Shown here one piece after another: positions 10,621 to 21,392 of a DNA stretch of 64,000 bases (its first letter is position 1; each line of letters starts with the position of its first letter). The notes below the pieces were generated by a model that ran no database searches, was not told the DNA's origin, and saw only the letters and a program-made list of their open reading frames with translations. Source of the DNA: Benincasa hispida (taxonomy: Eukaryota > Streptophyta > Magnoliopsida > Cucurbitales > Cucurbitaceae); the NCBI RefSeq assembly GCF_009727055.1, contig NC_052349.1:36361109-36425108 (forward strand), given 5' to 3'. A program made the translations under genes and the position numbers.

Positions 10621-13242
10621 TGGGGATTCAGTACCATCATATTCAAAATATTTAGTACAAAATATACCGCAGTCCCCCTCGTAAACTGTTGTGGTGCATT
10701 TTTCATTCGATACACTCTCTAGAGTGTTACGGGCAGGTTTGTCTTTGTTGAAAGGACCCAACCTTTTCCAGTAGAGCTGGAAGTACTGTCCATATGTTAT
10801 CCAACTCCTTTGACAACTCACCATCAGATGTTATCGTCATAAAAGAATCCCAAACCAATATTTGCCCGACCACCATGTCGATCACCACAAGCACCCAATG
10901 ACAACCACCTATGTTGTATGGCATGTATATGTAGTTGACATCCTTCCAGTGTATGTGGCAATCTGGTTATTTCCCTTGCATGTATCACATAACTATATCA
11001 TATTTAACCCAAGTGTTTCAACCTCTAATGTGCTAGTGCCCCTCTTAATCTCGTCATATAGTCTCGGGCTACGATTCTATCCGTCGTAATAAATGTCTTC
11101 TTCATGTGGGTTAGATCTGCATTGTCCAACAACTTCTTCTGCGTGAAGAAGAATAATGTGTCCATCGTTTAAAAGAAAAACAATAATTATTTCTTCGTTC
11201 ACACACGGTATTAAGAATTGAACGATAGGTAACTTACATCATCATCAGTAAATGTGTCTGACGTCAATAAGTTCATGAACCATGGAAGTTTCCAAACACT
11301 CCGAACAGACCTCTGAGTCTCATTTACCCGCCTGAGATCGTCGATATATTCAGAGAACTGCTTCTCGAACTTAGCGGATATTTTAGGCACCAGATCATAT
11401 GACTTCACCTTTTTTTTTCTTCTTCCCGGCGGGTTTAGCTCCAATAGGACTATGAAGCTTCCATGGGACTGTTCTCTTCCTGCTGGTCCTTTCCCTATGA
11501 ACCACATTTGGAAACTATGACAACGGAATCACTTTGTTGTCGTCATCTAATGGCTGCAAAAGTTATAAAAAAAATTCATCAAATAATAGGAGAAACCCTA
11601 AATAACCAATTGTATGAATATCAGAATACTATATCTCATCCTTCGGCTCCATCAGAGTAGGTACTGATGGACCGGTCGTATCTTCGCCCCATGATGATAT
11701 CTCTATAGAGACAACACATTCACCATCGTAGGTAGAAGAGGGATTCTGAACAGTTGGATCCTCAACCAGTGGATCCTCAACAAGTGGATCTTCAGCTAGT
11801 GGATCCTCAGTAGGTGGATTCTCACCAGGTGGGTCCCGGGAAAACGACTGACCTTCTCCAGTGTCGTAATGTTGCTGCGATTCGACTGACTTACCCTAGA
11901 AATAATGTAAATAAAATAAGGAAACGAGAATAAGTTACATAACTTGAAGAATATTTTATGTAACTTTCATAATCAGCATCAAGATTTCCTTTATGGCCTT
12001 CAACTCAGTCGTAAAGGATGACTCGATACGATCCAACTTCCCGTACAAGTGTTATAAGTGCATACTCCACTCAAATGCCATCTGTGATCCACTAGCTGTG
12101 GTCATCACTAGTGGAATTATCTTGGCCTGAGAGCGTACTACAAATGGCTCAACCACAATGTTATCTGAATTCGCAACACGACCACCCGTTTAGGTCTATT
12201 AACTTATTCTCGACCCTAATCCTCAACAAGATCACAAATGACATTCTCTCATGGAGGAGGTTGCAGATCTACATAACCATCCGGTGTCGGAATATCTAGC
12301 ATACGTTCAAAGTAGACCTTTCCCTCATCGGTCGGAACGAAGTCATTTATACGAGCCTGGATGTAAACAACAACATCACATTTAGCACGTTGAAAATCAT
12401 GCCATCATATAGAACTTAATGAAGTACGACTTACCGCTGTAGGCCTAAAAGCCTGTGTAAGAATCACATTTGCTTCAGATGAATACGTGCAACTCCATTG
12501 CATGATGTGCGGTATTGCATCAGTTGAACCCTTTTCGCTACCTGTCCACTAAGGGATGAAACTATCTCGTACGCCTAAACCTACCAATTCAAAAAACGAA
12601 CACCTCCGGTAAGTGCATGATAAAGTCAAAGTAGCAATAACAATTAAGATTAAACAAAACTGGAAAACGAATGGGAATCCGTACAAGTTGTATGACTCAA
12701 GTGACTTATTATTCGCAGGCTTCTTCTTGTACTTTGTCACCTTCCCTTTGAATGCACCTTATAAGCTACTCATAGTTTTTGTGAATATCATGTAGCCTCA
12801 GTCATAACTACAAAAATCCTCTCACTCATCAATCAACCCCAACATGGTCCAGTCCATGTCTTGCCACCGTTCCCTTCCTATCATGGCCAATTCGATGAAA
12901 TAAAAAATAGTCATCTTCACTGCATCCTAATCGCTTTTAAACTATCCCATTCATGTTGGACCTATTTCCTAAATACAACTTCCTAAGCCTAAGAGCTTTA
13001 TCTTGATCAAAATCAACTTCTCGCTTGGGAATATATCTCAAACCTGTCACAATATCATACTCATCCCGACCAAAAGAAACCTTCTTCTCTAGCAACTTAA
13101 AACTAATAACATCTTCTCTATCCTCTTGTACCTCTCGCAGAAGAATATAACGGTACAGAGGCCCATTAAAAACTAATTTTACATCCAAAAAATGGCCAAA
13201 AACAGTCTGCCTAAACATATACAACTGCCTAGGTGTTAACAT
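10603..13242 (-). pseudogene. ULP1-like C48 protease / DUF1985 gene, MULE cargo, broken
   Basis: The N-terminal piece (12937-13242) reads as a DUF1985-like domain (VKLVFNGPLYRYILLREVQ, then FGRDEYDIVTGLRY). A middle basic piece follows at 11211-11507. The C-terminal pieces (10603-10924) form a C48 peptidase: HW within GGCHWVLVVIDM, the aspartate in ILVWDSF, and the cysteine in GDCGIF, so the catalytic His-Asp-Cys order is present. These pieces lie in different frames, so the gene is broken unless short introns restore it. Such ULP1-like proteins are known as MULE cargo in plants; SUMO-processing activity has not been shown for this copy. The stretch 11741-11840 holds a 15 bp repeat coding an EDPLV-type pentapeptide on this strand. 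Confidence 0.75.
11741..11840 (-). repeat. 15 bp tandem repeat in the ULP1-like pseudogene
   Basis: Five to six copies of a unit like AGTGGATCCTCAACA follow each other without phase change. Read on the minus strand they code an acidic, proline-containing pentapeptide repeat of the type EDPLV. Confidence 0.8.
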
Positions 13243-13775
13243 CTTTTAAATATTCGAGATTATTTTCGCCAGATGAGAACAACAGGTTAGATTTGTAGGA
13301 AAATGATCAGAAGTGCATATCTTAGTCACCAATGCCATCTGTCACACAGACCAGAAGCCATACATTCAAATCAAAAACCAAGTAGGCAAAACAATACACA
13401 TAAATCTAGAATCTGGCTTAAATCTCGGTGAAGAACTACGTGAAAAACTTGCCCAAGATCATGCCCTAATAATGAAAAACTCGTGCCATTTACACTGGCG
13501 TGCAAAAAGATTAGGGTTTTCGTCACATTCTGTATAAAATCTTAGGGACGAACTCGGGCTATAATTACCCCGAGATCGTATACAAAATTCTGAAAACTCA
13601 AAGGTAATAAACCCAATCTCGGTACACATCGAAACGATCTCGGGCCCATTTCATCGAATCTCGACCGAGATTCAAACAAATCTAATCAAAATAGCATGGA
13701 AAAATTTCAAAAAATTATCAATAACAAACTATAAATATAAAAAAAAAAGGAACAAATATTGCAACATGCACAATC

Positions 13776-15777
13776 TATTGGGGTTAATGCCCTAAATCTC
13801 GTATGGTTCTGTAATTTGTAAACATCTGTATGAACAAACAGTTTTGTGATATATAATATGAGATATTTTATTCACTTCGGTCTATGAAATATGAGATATT
13901 TTAGTTGCATTAACCACAAACCAATAAACTAAGATTCCTGGTTATCGTTGTAACTTAAACATGTATGTGGAGACATACAAGTGGATCGTGCTTTAAGTGA
14001 TAATCTAAATGGTCTGTAGTATATAGATAAAGGAGAAAAACCTTATCCTGATGACACTACGAGTTTGGCCCGCTTTGTAGATGTTACAAATGTTGTAAAG
14101 TGCTATAAATGGTCTGATCCCGATCATTCGTGTATTAGACATGCGAGCGGGGATACTTTATACAAAGGAGTTTGTATAAGACTGGATCACAAAATGTTTA
14201 GTCTTGTTATATAACATCGTTCATGAAAGAGACTTTCATTTCACTAGGATGACCTTAAGTAACATGACCTTAATCTTAAGTGAGTTGTGAACTTCTGCCT
14301 GTGAGGGCGATCATTTGATTTGCATGAGTGTGAGTGGCCAAATCACCGACTCAAACCTACCACTTTAGGGATTCATCTGATTGGGGAGCTGGGAACTCAG
14401 CTACACAAGACGGAATTCACTCATTGCCCAAAGCATGGGTAAGTAGATAAATTGCTCCCTTAAGGGCTGATTCTGAGGCTTGAACAATGTGACCCACACC
14501 TTCTCTTGGCCCGAGAAGAGTTTAGTCATAGTGGGACTATGATATATTGTTCATTAGAGAAATCGGTGTGAGTTAGATGTAACTATAGGGGAAAAACGGT
14601 AAATTGGCCTAACTGTATTTACGAGCGATTTATGAAGGGTCATTGTACTGTTGATTGGTTATATCCAATGGACACAGGGATATATCTATAGTGCGAAGAG
14701 TAAAACTATCAGTCTTTAGTGGAGTGCCCGACAGTTAATGGATGGTGGATATCGTGATTAAAGAGTTTAGTCAGTTATTCACGTACCGTGGGAGTTTCAA
14801 GCTACACGTCCATAAGGTCCCCTTGGTAGCTCAATGGATTCATGGTTAAAATTAGTTTTTGGGTTAGTTTGAAGTGTTCGAATTAACAAGAGGAAATTTG
14901 ATTATATATGATATAATTCAATTAATTCAATTATATGTGATATAATTGATTTAATGTATTTGATATTATTATTTGATTGGAGGAATTAATATAAATATGA
15001 TTTATATTAAATTCCATAAAGGAGAAAAATGACTATAGTTTATATGTTGTATATATAGGTTATAAATATAATATGATAAATTAGTTATTATATTTATTTA
15101 TAATAAATTAATTATTAGATAACTGATTTCGGTTTTTCTCCATATAACCACCTTAGTGTGTGGTTTTAGTAAGTCTATGGAAACCGAATGGATAAAAAGA
15201 TGAAAATCTTTTTCATTTTTAATAACACGTGCAAAAAGGCTTGAGTTATACGATAACTTGTTGAGAGAGTAAACAATTAATCTTATACGATAGATACTCG
15301 TTACAAAACGATTGAGTACCCAAGTCTATAAGATAGTCTTTTTCCTTCTCCCACTTACTCGATCGTCTAGTTCCTCCTTTCTCTTCCCAAATCCATACAG
15401 AACCCACACCTCCTAGATTCTCACACCAAGAATATCAAGATAATCGAGTGATGGTGTCGAGTTTTTGTTCGAGGGTTGAGGATCGAGTTTTACCCGATTG
15501 TGATCGAGTATTGCCAGTTCGTGTTGTTTGTTGAGTTTGCTCATTGCTTTCATGTTGATTAATGCACTCGAGTTTGATCGAGGGAATACATGAAGAATAT
15601 AGTTCCTGAAAGGTATTGTGTTACTCGATCCTTTTGTATTTATCTTTGAAGCATGTTGTACGTTAGTCCATGATGCATAACTATTGTTGTTTGATTGTAA
15701 ATGTTCTTGTTCTTTTACAATGGGATTTGGAACAATCTGCTTCCGCTCACTAGTTTCCTAGATTTAAAGTTCCTTCA
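13776..15777 (+). mobile_element. Solo LTR (2002 bp) with TA...CA ends, in MULE 1
   Basis: The element begins TATTGGGGTTAATGCCC and ends AAAGTTCCTTCA, flanked by identical 5 bp CAATC (13771-13775 and 15778-15782). It is homologous over most of its length to the reverse complement of 41206-43439. Shared words include AACTTCTGCCT, GGGAGCTGGGAACTCA, TCAGTTATTCACGTACC and CCCCTTGGTAGCT. No internal coding region, primer-binding site or second LTR is present, so it is best explained as a solo LTR left by recombination. It interrupts MULE 1 between its cargo gene and its right end. Confidence 0.85.
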
Positions 15778-16087
15778 CAATCATCAAGCCAAATTTCATT
15801 GTATAAGAGTATTGATCCATATACTTTAGATACATTAAAAAACCCTAACAAAACTCTAATAATAAAGAAATAATATACTTAAGGAAGGAAATACTTTTGA
15901 AATAAGTAAGCTTAAGAATGAAAATAACCATGGATAAGGAAATTTTCACAAAGAAAGCAGGAAAATCTCGGGAGAGCTGAGGACCTGGATCGTCTGAAGG
16001 GTTTCCGTGTATCTGAAAGGGTTTTTTAAAAGCAGGGGTATTTTCATCCTTTTACACGATTGGATAATTTGAATTCATAACGTTTCA

Positions 16088-16200
16088 AACACAATCTAGA
16101 GCCCAATCTCGTCCGAGAAAAACCAATTATACGAGAATTCAAAAAACATGCTACTTTTGAAACGTGAAAACTAAAGGACGTTATTTTGGACAATTTCTCC
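16088..16200 (-). repeat. Right terminal inverted repeat of MULE 1
   Basis: Reverse complement of the left repeat, ending ATTTTGGACAATTTCTCC on the plus strand. Confidence 0.85.
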
Positions 16201-16843
16201 TTAAGCTTCAACCAATGTTACGAATTAACTTTAAATTTTGAAAAGTTGTTTGTTTTTACCTCCTAATAAGTTAAAAAAAAAAACGTTCAATAAATTATAA
16301 AACATGAAAGTAATAAAATTTTAGAGAAAAGGCTATTGGAAATACCTTTTACTTCAAGTATATATATGAATTTTAGCAAAGTTATTTCATGATTAATTTA
16401 TGCACGAATAAAATTCATTTTTCACAAAACTTTATTTATTAATTGAAATGAGTTTGTACGTAAATAAAAATAATAATTAAGTGGGTTTATGATAATTCTG
16501 ACACGATTTTCTATTAAAATTGGTGGGCAAATGGTAGAAATAGAAATATGTGTTTAAGTTTGGTATCTAAATATAATTTGATAAATTAGGGTCAAAATAA
16601 AACTTTTCCACATGTTTAGGATCCAAATCGATAGTATTAGATGTATTCATCTTCATACATTACATTCAATCACATAAGACAAAAATATATATAAAGAATT
16701 GTCATGTGATAATTTATGATTGGACATTTAGATAGGCTAATGGATGCGCACCATCTCCATTTTATTTGAAAAATAATTTTTTTATATTTTCTCTATTTAT
16801 TGTCCGCCACATCAGCCTGATTTTATTCAAACCATTCATATTG

Positions 16844-16851
16844 CCACGTGG
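16844..16851 (+). promoter_or_regulatory. G-box (CCACGTGG) upstream of the lumenal-protein gene
   Basis: A perfect 8 bp palindromic G-box lies about 145 bases upstream of the start codon of the next gene. G-boxes are bound by bZIP and bHLH (including light-signalling) factors and are frequent in promoters of photosynthesis-related genes. A GAA/GAG-rich tract (about 16900-16936) follows, probably in the 5' untranslated region. Confidence 0.6.
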
Positions 16852-16993
16852 ATGGACGCCAATCTTCAAAAAAGCGTTTTAAAGAATCAAAACACATTAT
16901 CCAGAAGAAGAAGAAGAGGAGGAGGAGGAAGAAGATGATTGGATTTTCGAAAGCAGAGAAGAGCAGAGTCAAAATCAAATCCTAAACTCCAGA

Positions 16994-19895
16994 ATGATAA
17001 GAAGCCATGTAAGAGGTCCATTTCCACAAATTCCACCACCCCTACGACATCCAAATTCGAACATCGCCGTCCTCCGATTCACCGCCCCGCTCGCCCTAAC
17101 CAGAGCCACTTGCCGGATCGCAACCACTGCGGCGGCGATTCTAGCAGCTGCAGCCCTGATTTCTTCGCCGGCACCGTCTGCAGCAACCGAAAGCAGCACC
17201 AGCATATCGGAACAACAAGAAGAAAGTACTACGCTATCAAACATTCCGCAGACGCTTTCCGGCGAGTGCGAGCAGCCGAGCGACTGCAAGAAGGCGAGAA
17301 TTCAACGGCCGAAGTCGAGGAAGGCGGAATCGTGCACGATCAAGTGCGTCGGAACTTGCATTCGAGGCGGCGATGGATCTCCCGGAGAAGGTCCTTTGAA
17401 TATCAGGAGGTAACTAATTAATTAACAAAAAAAATGTTGAGAATTAAGTGGAATTCTTGGTGTTTGATCTGTGAAATTTCTATGATTGTAGACCGATAAT
17501 TGTTTTCAAGCAAGGGTTTCGAAGTCGTCAATACTGGTGCGTATGCCTCTCCCTCCTTAAATCTCAAACTTTTATTTGTTTATTTGTTTATTTATTTTCC
17601 TTTTTTTACATAATTGAAATTTTATTAGTTATACTAGGGTATGTTAGTGATTATTTGTTTATGTTATTTTAGGTTTAAATATTTTTTAAATTTTGTTCTA
17701 TTATTTAACGAGGGATCAAAGAAAGTTATAGTTAAGTTCACTTGACTTAATTTTGTTCTATTTTAATTTCTACTTTTAAATTTATTTCATTTTGGTCAAA
17801 AAAAAAATTCAAACTCTATTTTAACTTTTAATTTTCAAAAGTAACTATTTTGGTATTTTTCTTTTATTATTATTATTAATTTAAACAAAAAAACAACTTC
17901 TAATTTAGAATAATGAAATAAGGGATTTTAGCTTTGAATATGTGTACTAGCATATTTAATATGAGCATGATTTCAAGCTAAATAAGTTAAAGATAAACCT
18001 CGAATGTTAATTTAAAGTAGAAGAGGAACATAGTGAGGACTAAAAACCAAAATAAAACAAACGTGAAAGTATAAAAAACTCATATATTTTAAAAATCTAT
18101 AAACCAAAATAAGTTCTTTTAAAAATCTATAAACCTAAGTTCGTGGACAAATTTTTTTTTTTTTAAGAGGTATTGTAATTAAAGTGTGGGTGGGAGAATC
18201 GAACCTTAATCCACAAGGTTTGATAGTATGAACATTATGCTAGTTGAGCTACGCTCTTGTTGGCTTAAATATAATTTTTTATTAAATACACACACCCACC
18301 ATGACCAACTGAACGACGGTGCACGTGTGGTCTATCTCCTCACTCAACCCTCGGACCCCATTCGTGGACAAAATTGATATTTAATTACTTCCAACATTTA
18401 AAATCATTTTTTTCATAATATATAATTCGGTAACATTTTAAGCTTTGAAGTTTAAATCGGCATCGTGCTCATAATATGTGAATGACATAAAATACGAAGT
18501 ATAATCTTTCAAAAAAAAATTTGAACCCCATTTTATAATCCTAAAACTAATATATATATTAAGTTCGATGAACTTTTAAAATGCTAATTATATATAATTT
18601 TTATTTTTATTTAATAATAATTGATATATATTTATTGTCAATTATTTATTCTTAAAGTTAAGAATTTCATATTTGTTGTACTAAAATAAGACTTAAAATG
18701 TTAAAGTTTGAACTTTGTAAAATAATTATTTTACATTAGATCTTTTAGGGTAAGAATATGGATTAAAAAATTATAAATAAGTTGATCTTACTTTTAAGGG
18801 TGTTTGGAATACATTTTTAAGTATTTAATTTAAAAAAATATCATTGTGGAAGAAATTGGAGTGTTTGACAACCACTCAAAATAGTTTTTTAAATGTATTT
18901 CAATTAGTTTTTATTGAAAGTATTTAAATAAAAATGAATTTTCTGAAAAAACAATTTTTTTTCTCAAATTAATAGTTCTCTCACGTTTGTAAAGTCATCT
19001 AAAAAGTTTATAAACTTTATATTATGTTATCCTAAAATATAAATAAAGACAGATAATTTGGATTTGATAACGATATAAAATTCTAATGTCTAATTTTGTA
19101 AACACTTGAACAAATAATAATAAAAAACAGTTGAACAATATTAACGAATGATTCGATAACTTAATATAAAATATTATTTTGTTTACACGAGGAGATTTGC
19201 GATTTTTGTCTTTTTCTTTTTTTTTTTTTTTTGGAAGGTTGACTATTTAAATAGAGACTTTTCATAGAAAATTAATCGTTTACATGGAGTTTTTTCTTTA
19301 AAAAATTATTATTATTATTATTATTTAAGGAATTGACAGTCTAATTGAAGAGGGAAAAAAAAGATAAATTAAATATTTAATCTCTAAACTTTTAGGTTTA
19401 TTCCGATTTGTCTTTAAATTTTTTAAAAGTGTTAAATAGATCTAAACATTCAATTTCATATCCATTAATTTTCTGAAGTTTGAAATGTCTCTAATAGATT
19501 TTGTTAAATTTTTCGATTTTGTGTCGGCCATATTTTTCTATGTTCACGTAAAATCAAAATTTTAAGATTCCCTCAATTTTAAATCTATAGTATTAGATAA
19601 AAAATTATTAAATACAAAATTAATTTAAATTTTGAAGTTGGAGTATCTATTAGATAAAAAAATTGAAAGTGTAGAGACTAATGACGAGATCTGAAGTTTG
19701 GGAATCTGGATCATATAGACACAAACCGAAATGACAAGGGACTAAAAAAATGAATAAGGGAGCAATGTTATTTTATTTATCTTAATTTGATTTGAATCTG
19801 ATCCTTAATAATTGGTTATGTTTTGGGGATTTTGCAGTTTGGTGGAATGTTCAGATATTTGCAATTTGATCGGCGATGGTGATGATGGACCTTGA
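16994..19895 (+). CDS. Small cysteine-rich plant protein, probably thylakoid lumen
   Basis: Three exons are inferred: 16994-17409, 17492-17536 and 19838-19895, with GT-AG junctions and a closed frame, giving 172 residues. The first ~65 residues look like a bipartite plastid transit sequence: a basic, Ser/Thr/Pro-rich start, then a hydrophobic run (AAAILAAAALISSPAPSAA) ending in a possible lumenal cleavage site. The mature part has eight cysteines in a conserved plant pattern: CEQPSDC, then SCTIKCVGTCIRGGDGSPG, and the C-terminal YCLVECSDICNLIGDGDDGP. I recognise this as a conserved plant protein of unknown function but cannot name it. Thylakoid location and disulfide bonding are inferences. 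Intron 2 is 2.3 kb and carries a SINE-like insertion. An alternative upstream ATG at 16939 opens a different frame and was not chosen. Confidence 0.85.
18152..18360 (-). mobile_element. SINE-like retroposon with 12 bp target duplication
   Basis: Flanked by TTCGTGGACAAA at 18140-18151 and 18361-18372. On the minus strand it ends in a poly(A) run (poly(T) at 18152-18164). A pol III B box, GGTTCGATTC, lies at 18196-18205 and an A-box-like TAGCTCAACTAG at 18240-18251. A second A-box-like GTTCAGTTGGT (18302-18312) lies further upstream, so the element may be a composite of two tRNA-like heads. It sits in intron 2 of the lumenal-protein gene, in opposite orientation. Confidence 0.75.
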
Positions 19896-21392
19896 GAAAC
19901 ACTTTTTTTTTTTTGGTTGTTTTAACATTTCATTTCTGCTATTTAATTACTTTCATTACAACTTTAAATTCGTTTATTTCATTCATAAAATAAGTTTTTA
20001 ATTGAATTTTTTTTAATGAATAGCTCCTTTCTTCTAAAATACATAATATGTAATTTTTTTTTTTCTAAAAGCAATTCCAAATAATGGATTAGTTAGTTGC
20101 TAAATTGGTATATATTTTTTTATTTTTTATAATAATAACTTTAAAAAAATAAATAAAAAAGAAAAAAGAAAAAAGAGTGATCACTAACATACATCATTGA
20201 CTTCAAATTTTGTTGTAATTATACCAATTTAGATTTTAGGAAATTATACCAATTGAGATTATAATCATTACGGTACATTAGATTTATTATTATTATTATT
20301 TTTTATAAGCATGGTAATTTATAATCATTTTTTGTTTTATTTTTATAATATTTTCTCAATTATCTTAAATTTATTAATACTTGCGAATTTTTATTTTCAT
20401 AGGTAGTTGAAATAATATAGTTTCCCCCCAGTCATATATAGTAAATAGTGTCTTTCTTAAAATATTTGGATAACATCCATTGGATTTTTTTAATCAAATA
20501 AGGTGAGATGAATATTTAACATTGATCACATCTGACAAAATAATAATAATAATATTTTTTAAACATATTAAATAACCATTATATTATTTTATCATTGTAC
20601 TATGGGATATTTCTCTCCTTAAAGGTTGACCAAGATATCCTAATTTACTTTATCAAATAAGATGTTATTATTGTATCTACCTAAACATGACTCAACTAGT
20701 TAAAATATAAATATTCAAAAACAAATAAATAAATAAATGATCGATTAATTCTAATAATTTATGGAAAAACAAAGAGTCGACTCAGTGATATTTTTCTCTT
20801 GACAGTTAGCCCGAACATCTATTTTCATATTATTCCAGACTTGGAAATTCAAAATCTCTAATCCAATCGTGTGGATTTGAATTCTTAATCCCAATTTGTA
20901 ATTATTTTTTTTTGTCATGTTATATACATCTGGTTAATATTTATTTGTCAAAAAAAAAAAAACATAGATTTTAATGTCTTTAACTAAGAGGCCACCACCT
21001 ATGGAATTCATACATAAAGAACGTGAGATAAAAGAAAAAATTATAAAATGTAAAATAAAAAACGCCGAACAAAAGAACAAATATATCTTTGAGTTGTTCA
21101 CTTAGGTCAGTACAAGAATAAGGTAAAGCTTATTGTGATTGTATAAATATGCACAACAATCACCTAGAATATGAAAATGAACTAACTCCTTTCCCCTTGG
21201 ATGCGATATACAGAACTTGGGAGCACTGATGGAAAAAGGAGAACAATTTCCACCTACCTAACAATTCTTCCAAAAGAAAGAAAGAAAGAAAGAAAGAAAG
21301 AAAAGAAAAAATTTACATCCATATTATGCAACCAAAGGCAGAGAACCAGAGTTGAAGACTTGGTGATTTGTTTATACAAATGGATGAAGATA
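19896..21392. other. Intergenic AT-rich spacer
   Basis: No gene was seen between the two convergent genes. The spacer is AT-rich with poly(A) and poly(T) runs. A (GAAA)n microsatellite occupies about 21276-21306 and probably lies in or near the 3' untranslated region of the DUF547 gene. Confidence 0.6.

Larger units (their letters stand above)
8431..16200. mobile_element. Mutator-like element 1 with ULP1-type cargo (Kaonashi/CUMULE-like)
   Basis: The left end (8431-8552) and the reverse complement of the right end (16088-16200) match over about 120 bases with scattered mismatches, sharing blocks such as TCCAAAATAAC, TTTCAAAAGTAGCA and ATATAATTGGTTTTTCT. Long terminal inverted repeats, a MuDR-type transposase and a C48 (ULP1) protease gene with a DUF1985-like part identify a MULE. 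ULP1-carrying MULEs are known from Arabidopsis and melon. A solo LTR of 2.0 kb sits inside. Both genes are full of stops, so the element is not autonomous. Subterminal sequences at 8880-9000 and 13550-13680 share CTCGACCGAGAT-type words. I could not identify a convincing 9 bp target duplication. Confidence 0.85.

Noticed and set aside
16975..17289. 104-codon minus-strand frame at the same place
   Set aside because: Antisense shadow of exon 1, which is GC-rich and therefore poor in stops.
16939..17421. 160-codon frame overlapping exon 1 of the lumenal-protein gene
   Set aside because: The conserved cysteine pattern and correct splicing are in the 16994 frame; this one is an out-of-frame shadow.
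18196..18251. A true tRNA gene
   Set aside because: A and B boxes are present, but the acceptor and anticodon stems do not pair, and target duplications and poly(A) show a SINE.
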